DNA of 64,000 nt, from positions 124,001 through 188,000 of the forward strand of contig JAUXPH010000040.1 of NCBI GenBank assembly GCA_030683995.1. The letters are read 5' to 3'. This stretch comes from Lutibacter sp. (GTDB taxonomy: Bacteria; Bacteroidota; Bacteroidia; Flavobacteriales; Flavobacteriaceae). The position numbers and the translations under genes were made by a program. Shown here piece after piece: positions 19,063-25,293 of the stretch (position 1 is its first letter; the number at the start of each line of letters is the position of its first letter). Below the pieces are notes generated by a model. The model saw only the letters and a list, made by a program, of their open reading frames with translations. It searched no databases and was not told the origin of the DNA.

Positions 19063-19323
19063 TGGCGCCTTTATTGCGTTTATAACTCAGGCAATGCTTT
19101 TTTTAGCGTTGCTGGTTTGAAAATTTGTGATGATCCCCACTTTAAATAATAGTGAACCATCGTCTATTTTCAAATTAATTTAATTAACCTGTGAATTTTG
19201 CAACTTATATATGGAATTATATAATTTTTTATGATTTATATTTTTCAACTTTGCAGGATTAATATCAGTGGCAAAAAATCTCAGGTTATAAAATATGTAT
19301 TATAAACCCTAAATTTAAAAATT

Positions 19324-19950
19324 ATGAACAAAAGAATTTTAGTGCTATCATTGGCTTTACTGTTAACGGCATTTTATGCGAATGCACAAAGCGGATTTGG
19401 TATCAAAGGCGGATTAAGTTACAACTCAAATGGTAAAATAAGCGATGATTCAGATACCTTTATTGAAAATGAAGGAAAAGGTAAATCCGGATACAATGTC
19501 GGTATTTACGGCAAAATAGGATTGGGTCCAATTTATTTAAGACCAGAGCTTGTTTATACAAAAACAACCAGTGAATATGAACTAAATACTGGTGGAACTG
19601 AAGATTATAAGATTGCGAGATTGGATATGCCCGTTTTAGTTGGCTTAAAATTGATTGGCCCATTAAGCATCTTTGCAGGACCTGCATTTCAATATACTTT
19701 GGAGAATGATTTTAAAGATATCGAATATGACAGAATTGACAATGATTTTACAATAGGTTTTAATTTTGGAGCCGGACTTGAACTTGGAAGATTGGGATTG
19801 GATGTTAGATATGAAAGAGGTTTTAACAAAAATGAGTCTACATTCATTGAAAACAATCTCGGAGGAAGTAATAACGAGTACCGATTGGATTCAAGGCCTG
19901 AACAAGTTATTTTAAGTTTGTCTTATAGATTGTCTGGCGGTAAAAAATAA
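19324..19950 (+). CDS. PorT-family outer membrane beta-barrel protein
   Basis: A 208-residue protein with a signal peptide (about 1-21, ANAQ) and an eight-stranded barrel pattern of the outer_membrane_beta-barrel/PorT group. Typical strand signatures are GFGIKGGLSYN, YLRPELVYTK, RLDMPVLVGLKL, SIFAGPAFQY and LGLDVRYERGF, ending VILSLSYRL. Function is unknown; such proteins are abundant in Bacteroidota. The next gene is a distant paralogue but is separated by a terminator. Confidence 0.88.
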   Translation: MNKRILVLSLALLLTAFYANAQSGFGIKGGLSYNSNGKISDDSDTFIENEGKGKSGYNVGIYGKIGLGPIYLRPELVYTKTTSEYELNTGGTEDYKIARLDMPVLVGLKLIGPLSIFAGPAFQYTLENDFKDIEYDRIDNDFTIGFNFGAGLELGRLGLDVRYERGFNKNESTFIENNLGGSNNEYRLDSRPEQVILSLSYRLSGGKK

Positions 19951-19992
19951 TTTTTTAGTACAGAAATTTAAGATTAATAAATTTTAATATCC

Positions 19993-20021
19993 CTAAAAGC
20001 CCGCAATTTGTGGGCTTTTAT
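19993..20021 (+). terminator. Terminator of the first barrel gene
   Basis: TAAAAGCCCGCA / TGTGGGCTTTTA hairpin, about 40 bases after the stop. Confidence 0.85.
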
Positions 20022-20118
20022 ATTATTAATTCTTGTTAGATTATAAAATAAATTATTAAATCTAAATTTAAATTTATACATTTATCACTTTATGATCTAA
20101 AATTATAATTATAAAACT

Positions 20119-20853
20119 ATGAAAGTAAAACCCCTATTTATAGTTATATTGCTAACTTCTTTCACATTGGTACGCGCCCAAGAATACACTTTTGGCATAA
20201 AAGGCGGTATTAATAATAACAATATCGGCGAATTGTATCATTATGGCAATGCCAGTGGATTAGGTATCAATGTTACCCCAAATGACGATACTGTATTTTC
20301 GGCAGAAAAAGAAATGGGAATTCAATTTGGTGCCTTTGCAATGATTGCTTTCGATAAGTTTTTTATCAGGCCCGAAGTGAATTTTGTGTCTTCAAAAAAC
20401 AATTATCCACTGGCTCTAAAAACAGCTTATTGGACTTCAGCAAAAATAGATATTCCTATACTTTTTGGGTACAAAATTTATGATCCAGTTTCACTTTATT
20501 TAGGACCTAGTTTTAGCAGTATTTCTGATATGAAATTAGACGCTGTGGAACAAGGTTCTAATTATCCTTATGTTTACAAAAAATCTTCAACAAGCATTAA
20601 TGCTGGTCTTTTAGTGGAAGTCGGCAGATTTGGATTGGACTTACGTTACCAATACGGCATTACAAAAGTAGAAGAGCTTCGGGTAGATATCAATAGAGGC
20701 ATTTACGGAACAAATATCGCCGACTTGCTGGAATACAATCCAAGCCAAATTCAATTAAGCGTGCATATAAACATTCTAAAAATAAATGCTGATGATCGTG
20801 GCCACAAAATAAAAAGTGGCTGGAGAGGCAGCGGTCGAGGTTGTCAAAACTAA
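20119..20853 (+). CDS. Outer membrane beta-barrel protein
   Basis: A 244-residue paralogue-like barrel with a signal peptide (about 1-20, VRAQ). It shares TFGIKGGINNN, FFIRPEVNFV, KIDIPILFGYK, VSLYLGPSF and FGLDLRYQYGI with the preceding gene, so both belong to the PorT-like group. Its C-terminus extends past the last barrel strand into a basic Gly/Arg-rich tail (HKIKSGWRGSGRG), which is unusual because such barrels normally end in an aromatic residue. Function unknown. Confidence 0.85.
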   Translation: MKVKPLFIVILLTSFTLVRAQEYTFGIKGGINNNNIGELYHYGNASGLGINVTPNDDTVFSAEKEMGIQFGAFAMIAFDKFFIRPEVNFVSSKNNYPLALKTAYWTSAKIDIPILFGYKIYDPVSLYLGPSFSSISDMKLDAVEQGSNYPYVYKKSSTSINAGLLVEVGRFGLDLRYQYGITKVEELRVDINRGIYGTNIADLLEYNPSQIQLSVHINILKINADDRGHKIKSGWRGSGRGCQN

Positions 20854-20888
20854 AAAAAAACTTTCCGAAAATCGGAAAGCTTTTTTTT
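20852..20888. terminator. Bidirectional terminator
   Basis: CTTTCCGA-AAA-TCGGAAAG stem flanked by A-run and T-run, placed between the barrel gene and the convergent FKBP gene. Confidence 0.9.
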
Positions 20889-20908
20889 GACTTTATTTTA
20901 TTGGTTAT

Positions 20909-21733
20909 TTAACTGTCTTTATCTAAGAAATCAGGTATTCCGTCGCCATCAGCGTCATCATCAAACCAATTTCCATTATTATTGGTATCTTCAATTCTGG
21001 TTAATTTTCCGTCGCCATCATCATCGGCATCCAAATAATTTGGAATTCCGTCCTTGTCTGTATCAAAAGTTTTATAATCATCACTGCCAATCGGAAATTC
21101 TAAGTAGGTTGCAACACCATCATTGTCGTGATCCGCAATATTCACATCCAGTAAATTGATTTGAAAAACCAAAGGTGAATTTGGAGGAATTACGCTTTGT
21201 CCGCTATTGCCATAAGCCAAGCCAGAAGGAATAAATAAATATCCTTTTCCGGTATTTTCATAATAAAAAGATTCATCAGAATTTAAAATCTTTGTTCCGC
21301 CTTTAAAATTGGTGAAACCATAAGCCCAACCATCAATTACGCCAGTAAGCGGCATCCATAACATTGTTGAACGTGAATCGAAAACCGTGCTGTCCAATAA
21401 CATTCCGGTATAGGTTGTCAATACAGAATCGACTCTTTTTGGTGCAATGGAAACTCCTTCAGTCAGTTTTAAAAAGTACAATTTATAGGAAATTTCATTT
21501 TTCGTGATGTTCTGCACTTCAACTTGCTCCATCAAAGGTATTTCGCCATTTTTGATGGTCCAGATTCCACCATCAGATTCCTTTAAATAATGTGTTTGCA
21601 AATATTTAATCAATGCTACATCGTCTTCTAAAGCTTGTTTGGCTGCATCAAATGAGGCATTGTCATCATCTTTTTTACAAGAAAATATCACAGCGCTTAC
21701 TGCGAGTATAAAAAATAAATTTTTAAATTTCAT
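20909..21733 (-). CDS. FKBP-type peptidyl-prolyl isomerase lipoprotein with calcium-binding tail
   Basis: Peptidyl-prolyl cis-trans isomerase predicted to fold exported proteins at the cell envelope. The N-terminus is a lipoprotein signal ending in IFSCKKDDD (Cys19). The FKBP domain covers about residues 85-200: GWAYGFTNFKGGTK, LFIPSGLAYGNSG and IPPNSPLVFQINLLDV. The last 70 residues carry thrombospondin type-3-like acidic repeats (DTDKDGIPNYLDADDDGDG, DDDADGDGIPDFLDKDS) expected to bind calcium. This two-part layout is seen in other Flavobacteriaceae. It is divergent from the S4 gene. Confidence 0.9.
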   Translation of the reverse strand: MKFKNLFFILAVSAVIFSCKKDDDNASFDAAKQALEDDVALIKYLQTHYLKESDGGIWTIKNGEIPLMEQVEVQNITKNEISYKLYFLKLTEGVSIAPKRVDSVLTTYTGMLLDSTVFDSRSTMLWMPLTGVIDGWAYGFTNFKGGTKILNSDESFYYENTGKGYLFIPSGLAYGNSGQSVIPPNSPLVFQINLLDVNIADHDNDGVATYLEFPIGSDDYKTFDTDKDGIPNYLDADDDGDGKLTRIEDTNNNGNWFDDDADGDGIPDFLDKDS

Positions 21734-21770
21734 TCAGGTTAATTTTTAAGGGCGCAATGTACAATTTTAC

Positions 21771-21778
21771 TACCTTTG
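21771..21778 (+). promoter_or_regulatory. -7 element TACCTTTG of the S4-SDR-TPMT-PRT operon
   Basis: Exact TAnnTTTG match 33 bases before the first ATG; no clear TTG at -33. Confidence 0.45.
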
Positions 21779-21811
21779 TTTAAAGAGAAATTTAGATTTT
21801 AACGTAATTAT

Positions 21812-22195
21812 ATGAGAATTGACAAGTATTTGTGGTGCATACGTATTTATAAAACCCGAAGTCTGGCCACAGAAGCCTGCAGAAAAGGCCATATTAAACT
21901 CAATGGCGACAATGTAAAAGCTTCGAAAATAGTTTTTAAAGGTGAAAAACTGATTGTTAAAAAAAACCAGATCAACTATGAAATACAAGTCATTGATACA
22001 CCTGCAAACCGTGTTGGCGCTAAATTGGTCGATTTATACCGAATAGATTTAACGCCTAAAGAAGAATTTGAAAAATTAGACTTGCTAAAATATTCCAAAG
22101 ATTATTATCGCAAAAAAGGTGTTGGAAGACCCACTAAAAAGGACCGACGTGATATAGATGATTTACACGAAGAAAGCGTTGATCATGAAGATTAA
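21812..22195 (+). CDS. S4-domain RNA-binding protein (HslR-like)
   Basis: A 127-residue protein whose first 60 residues form an S4 RNA-binding fold: MRIDKYLWCIRIYKTRSLAT, EACRKGHIKLNG and the basic VKASKIVFKGEKLIVKK. The family includes HslR, which binds stalled 50S-peptidyl-tRNA complexes, so a role in ribosome rescue is plausible but not shown. The C-terminus is charged (RKKGVGRPTKKDRRDIDD). It is the first gene of a tight operon; the SDR gene starts 11 bases before its end. Confidence 0.88.
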   Translation: MRIDKYLWCIRIYKTRSLATEACRKGHIKLNGDNVKASKIVFKGEKLIVKKNQINYEIQVIDTPANRVGAKLVDLYRIDLTPKEEFEKLDLLKYSKDYYRKKGVGRPTKKDRRDIDDLHEESVDHED

Positions 22196-22970
22196 TTTAG
22201 AAGGCAAAAAGGCGCTTGTTGGGGCAAGTACGCAAGGGTTGGGTAAAGCAATCGCTTTGCAATTAGCCAGTTGTGGCGCAACAGTTACTTTAATGGCTAG
22301 AAATGAGGAAAAACTGAAAACCACCATTGAAGAACTTGACACCAATTTTAACCAAAAACACGACTATATTGTAGTTGATTTTTACGATTTTAAGGAGTTT
22401 GAAACTATAACTTCAGCTTATTTTAAGCAGCATACTATTGATATTTTGGTAAATAACACCAACGGACCGGAAGCTGGCGGCGTTTTTGAAAAAAACACAC
22501 ACGATTACCAAAAAGCCTTCGATTTGTTATTTAAAACAACTTGTCATCTAACCTTATTGGCTGTTGAAAATATGAAGAAAAACAATTATGGACGCATTAT
22601 CAACACCGCTTCATTAACCGTTAAAGAACCTTTACCGAATCTTGTTTTATCAAATACCATAAGGGCTGCCGTGGCCATTTGGGCAAAAACACTTGCAAAA
22701 GAAGTCGCGCCTTTCGGCATTACCGTCAACACTATTTTAACAGGTTTATTTGATACGGAAAGAATACAGCAGCTCAATAAAATTCAGGCAACTGCCAAAG
22801 GAATTTCTTTGGATGAAAATTTAAAGCAGATGACCCAGGAAATTCCCGCAGGAAGATTGGGCAAACCCGAAGAATTTGGCTATTTGGTGGCGTTTTTAGC
22901 TTCCAACTATTCCTCCTATATTACAGGAAGCAATATTGCTATTGATGGCGGATTGATAAAATCGTTGTAA
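22185..22970 (+). CDS. SDR-family oxidoreductase with atypical active site
   Basis: A 261-residue short-chain dehydrogenase/reductase. ALVGASTQGLGKAIALQLA is the NAD(P)-binding Rossmann motif, LVNNTNGP holds the conserved Asn, and IINTASLT gives the catalytic Ser (S143). Where FabG-like enzymes have YxxxK, this protein has SNTIR (S156 and R160), so the canonical Tyr-Lys pair is absent. The end, YITGSNIAIDGGL, is typical. The start is set at the ATG giving MKINLEGKKALV, which overlaps the S4 gene. Substrate and activity are uncertain. Confidence 0.85.
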   Translation: MKINLEGKKALVGASTQGLGKAIALQLASCGATVTLMARNEEKLKTTIEELDTNFNQKHDYIVVDFYDFKEFETITSAYFKQHTIDILVNNTNGPEAGGVFEKNTHDYQKAFDLLFKTTCHLTLLAVENMKKNNYGRIINTASLTVKEPLPNLVLSNTIRAAVAIWAKTLAKEVAPFGITVNTILTGLFDTERIQQLNKIQATAKGISLDENLKQMTQEIPAGRLGKPEEFGYLVAFLASNYSSYITGSNIAIDGGLIKSL

Positions 22971-22975
22971 AGATT

Positions 22976-23563
22976 ATGAAAACAAGATTTGACAAAACCT
23001 ATTGGGAAAATAAATATCATGAGAATGCTACAGGCTGGGATATTGGCTATGCTTCTGCCCCACTCACTGATTATTTTAACCAACTAAGAGACAAAAAATT
23101 AAAAATTTTAATTCCAGGCGGAGGAAATTGTTATGAAGCCGAATATTTATTTGAACAGGGTTTTGAAAACATTTTTGTGATTGATATTGCGGAACAGCCA
23201 TTGAAAAATTTAAAAGCAAGATTTCCAAATTTTCCTGATCATCAGTTAATTCACGATGATTTTTTCAATCATCAAGGAACCTATGATTTAATTGTGGAAC
23301 AAACTTTTTTTTGCGCTTTGGATCCAGTTTTGAGACAAAAATATGTCGATAAAATGGCTGGTTTACTTGCTGAAAAAGGCAAATTGGCCGGACTTTTATT
23401 CGATTTTGAGCTTACGGAGGATGGTCCGCCGTTTGGCGGTTCTACGGCAGAATATTTACCGCTGTTTTCCCAAAAATTCACTATAAAAAAACTGGAAAGA
23501 TGCTATAATTCCATTAAACCAAGAAACGGGAGGGAATTGTTTTTTATCTTTGAAAAAAAATAA
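22976..23563 (+). CDS. TPMT-family SAM-dependent methyltransferase
   Basis: A 195-residue class I methyltransferase of the thiopurine S-methyltransferase group. WENKYHENATGWDIGYASAPL is the family N-terminal segment, KILIPGGGNCYEAEYLFEQG the SAM-binding loop, VIDIAEQPL the acidic ribose-contact strand and FDFELTEDGPPFGGS the substrate-side loop. Bacterial members methylate sulfur, selenium or tellurium compounds; the real substrate here is unknown. It begins five bases after the SDR stop in the same operon. Confidence 0.88.
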   Translation: MKTRFDKTYWENKYHENATGWDIGYASAPLTDYFNQLRDKKLKILIPGGGNCYEAEYLFEQGFENIFVIDIAEQPLKNLKARFPNFPDHQLIHDDFFNHQGTYDLIVEQTFFCALDPVLRQKYVDKMAGLLAEKGKLAGLLFDFELTEDGPPFGGSTAEYLPLFSQKFTIKKLERCYNSIKPRNGRELFFIFEKK

Positions 23564-23567
23564 ACAC

Positions 23568-24065
23568 ATGGAAAGTTCAATTATTTTAACAAACGAGCAA
23601 ATTCAAAACAAAACGCGTCGAATTGCCTATCAGATCTACGAAGTAAATTTCAATGAAAAAGAAATTATTATTGCCGGAATTACTGGAAATGGTTATTTGT
23701 TTGCAAAAAAAATTGAAGAAGTTTTATCCAAAATCTCCGATTTAAAAGTGGTTTTGTGCGAAGTTAAAATTGATAAAAAAAATCCGCTAAATGAGATCAC
23801 AACTTCCATAAGTGCAAGTGAATATAAAAATAAATCGTTGGTTTTGGTTGATGATGTTTTAAACTCAGGAACTACCTTAATTTATGGCATCAAGCATTTT
23901 TTGGAAGTGCCTTTAAAACGTTTCAATACGGCAGTATTAATTAACAGAAACCATAAAAAATATCCGGTAAAAGCCGATTTTAAAGGAATTTCATTGTCAA
24001 CTTCTTTAAAAGAGCATATCTCTGTGGTGTTTGAAAACAACAATTCACACGCAAGTTTAGCGTAA
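23568..24065 (+). CDS. Phosphoribosyltransferase-domain protein
   Basis: A 165-residue type I phosphoribosyltransferase fold. LVLVDDVLNSGTTLIYG is the PRPP-binding loop with the two acidic residues, and ITGNGYLFAKKIEEVL the pyrophosphate loop. The size and order resemble PyrR-like or hypoxanthine-type enzymes, but the substrate-specific hood is not recognisable. I start at MESSIILTNEQ, four bases after the methyltransferase stop, not at an ATG inside that gene. Last gene of the operon; its stop overlaps the convergent aroK stop. Confidence 0.85.
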   Translation: MESSIILTNEQIQNKTRRIAYQIYEVNFNEKEIIIAGITGNGYLFAKKIEEVLSKISDLKVVLCEVKIDKKNPLNEITTSISASEYKNKSLVLVDDVLNSGTTLIYGIKHFLEVPLKRFNTAVLINRNHKKYPVKADFKGISLSTSLKEHISVVFENNNSHASLA

Positions 24066-24566
24066 TAAAAGTATTTCATCAACAATTTGAGACAAATTTT
24101 TATCATTTACCCAAACGGTATGGTGGGCTCTTTCATAATAAGGAGATCGTTCAAATAAATGTTTGGCAATATATTCTTTTAGGTTTTCGGTTCCAATGGC
24201 AGCAACCAAAGGCCGTTGTGAAGTTTCGTTTTTTAATCGTTCAAAAATGGTGTCTATAGATGCTTTTAAGTAAAATGAGATAGATTTATTTTCAATAAAA
24301 TTCATATTTTTTCCATAACAAGGTGTTCCGCCGCCCAAAGAAATTACAAAACTTTCCTTTGAATTAAGTAATTCCTGTAAGTGGATGCCTTCTATTTTTC
24401 TGAAGTAAATCTCCCCTTTTGTTTGGAAGATTTGGGCAATTGACAATTTTTCGCGTTCTTCAATAAAATTGTCTAAATCAACAAATTGAACATTTAAATT
24501 TACTGCCAAAATTTTGCCGACAGCAGATTTTCCGCTGGCCATATAACCGAGTAAAACAATTTTCAT
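24057..24566 (-). CDS. aroK: Shikimate kinase
   Basis: Phosphorylates shikimate in the chorismate pathway for aromatic amino acids. The 169-residue protein has the P-loop GYMASGKSAVG (K13), the shikimate-binding FVDLDNFIEE (D32), RKIEG (R56), SLGGGTPCY, and the lid sequence ETSQRPLV. Length and order are standard. It is convergent with the phosphoribosyltransferase gene, their last nine bases being shared. Confidence 0.96.
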   Translation of the reverse strand: MKIVLLGYMASGKSAVGKILAVNLNVQFVDLDNFIEEREKLSIAQIFQTKGEIYFRKIEGIHLQELLNSKESFVISLGGGTPCYGKNMNFIENKSISFYLKASIDTIFERLKNETSQRPLVAAIGTENLKEYIAKHLFERSPYYERAHHTVWVNDKNLSQIVDEILLLR

Positions 24567-24629
24567 AAACTAAGAATGAGTGTGTAACATTTAAAAACAA
24601 ATATCGTTTAAAAAAGGACATAAAAAAAC

Positions 24630-24660
24630 TTGTGAGGTACAACTAATGATGGTATATTTG
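24630..24660 (+). promoter_or_regulatory. Promoter of the tRNA-Lys/tRNA-Leu pair
   Basis: TTG-N20-TATATTTG, an ideal Bacteroidota promoter, ending 26 bases before the tRNA-Lys 5' end. Confidence 0.75.
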
Positions 24661-24686
24661 CACTCGCGTTGAGAAAGTGGAGTATT

Positions 24687-24759
24687 GACCTGGTAGCTCA
24701 GTTGGTAGAGCACCTCCCTTTTAAGGAGGTGGTCCTGGGTTCGAGCCCCAGCCCGGTCA
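24687..24759 (+). tRNA. tRNA-Lys(TTT)
   Basis: Complete cloverleaf: acceptor GACCTGG/CCCGGTC (one G-T pair), anticodon stem CCTCC/GGAGG with loop CTTTTAA (anticodon TTT), T arm CTGGG-TTCGAGC-CCCAG and discriminator A. The 3' CCA is not encoded. Confidence 0.97.
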
Positions 24760-24804
24760 CAAAAAGTTAAGTTTAACCGCTTGACTTTTTTTGTTTAAAG
24801 CAAT

Positions 24805-24889
24805 GCGCGTATGGCGGAATTGGTAGACGCGCCAGCTTGAGGGGCTGGTGTTCGCTTAGAATGTGCAAGTTCGAATCTTGTTACGCGCA
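24805..24889 (+). tRNA. tRNA-Leu(GAG)
   Basis: Class II tRNA with a long variable arm. Acceptor GCGCGTA/TACGCGC pairs perfectly, the anticodon stem is CCAGC/GCTGG with loop TTGAGGG (anticodon GAG, reading CUC and CUU), and the discriminator is A. The 3' CCA is not encoded. It lies 45 bases after tRNA-Lys and is probably cotranscribed. Confidence 0.96.
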
Positions 24890-24910
24890 CAAAAAAATTG
24901 ATCCAGATAA

Positions 24911-24946
24911 AAGAACGGACAACTCGAGATCTGTCCGTTCTTTTTA
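24911..24946 (+). terminator. Terminator of the tRNA pair
   Basis: AAAGAACGGACA / TGTCCGTTCTTT stem followed by TTTT, starting 21 bases after tRNA-Leu. Confidence 0.9.
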
Positions 24947-24985
24947 TCATTCAAAAATAACAAAGTACATAACTTAATCCAAGTT

Positions 24986-25135
24986 GCGTTAGGGATTGCC
25001 CTTCGACCCGATAACTATCGGGTCCACTCAGGGTAAACCCATCCTTTTTAGCGGTTTTTCTCCGATAAAAAGATTGGAACGAAAAGTCCGACCTGCCTGT
25101 CGGCAGGCAGGCCTGCCAGTTGGGCGGGAAACGCC
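24986..25135 (+). ncRNA. Structured intergenic element, copy 1 (possible Flavo-1-type RNA)
   Basis: The ends pair (GCGTT at 24986 with AACGC near 25130). Inside are a REP-like hairpin (24999-25033), an AT-rich hairpin CTTTTTA-gCGG / CCG-a-TAAAAAG (about 25043-25072) and a distal CCG/CGG stem holding a GGCAGG palindrome. A second copy at 43141 has the same order with different stem sequences. Elements with this GCGTTAGGGATTG...GGGAACGCC frame recur between genes in Flavobacteriaceae, and I suspect the Rfam Flavo-1 class, from memory only. Strand is assigned by motif orientation; transcription is not shown. Confidence 0.5.
24999..25033. repeat. REP-like palindrome (CCCTTCG...CTCAGGG), copy 1
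   Basis: Outer CCCTTCGA/CACTCAGGG ends enclose a perfect inner hairpin GACCCGAT-AACT-ATCGGGTC. Related copies sit at 40218 and 43154. Confidence 0.7.
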
Positions 25136-25160
25136 TACCGAAATGGCAGGCAGGCCCTCC
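25091..25160. repeat. GGCAGG/CCTGCC short palindromic repeat cluster
   Basis: CCTGCC-TGTC-GGCAGG at about 25092-25107, followed by further CCTGCC and GGCAGGCAGG blocks. This GC-rich composition contrasts with the AT-rich surroundings and is a dispersed repeat type in Bacteroidota. The rest of the 404-base gap between tRNA-Leu and the regulator gene shows no coding potential. Confidence 0.6.
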
Positions 25161-25293
25161 AAAAAAAAGGCAGACAGTCCAAAATAAACTTTTATTTCTT
25201 TTATAATTTTCTCAAAAAATACACAAGAATCAAAAAAAACAGTTACAAAAAATATTGTAATATTGTAACGAACCTATTTTTAATTTATACCGA

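Noticed and set aside
19091-19115. GCAATGC...GCGTTGC hairpin as transketolase terminator
   Set aside because: The T-run lies in the loop instead of after the stem, and the stem has a mismatch.
20887-21159. Plus-strand frame rich in His and Tyr
   Set aside because: It is the complement of the Asp-rich calcium-binding repeats of the FKBP lipoprotein.
24986-25187. A 63-aa open frame over the repeat region
   Set aside because: Its sequence arises from palindromic repeats (for example VRPACRQAGLPVGR), and such translations are a known artefact of GGCAGG repeats.
24687-25293. Integration site of a mobile element at the tRNA pair
   Set aside because: No repeated tRNA 3' end, integrase or recombinase gene is nearby; the following DNA holds only palindromic repeats and a terminator.
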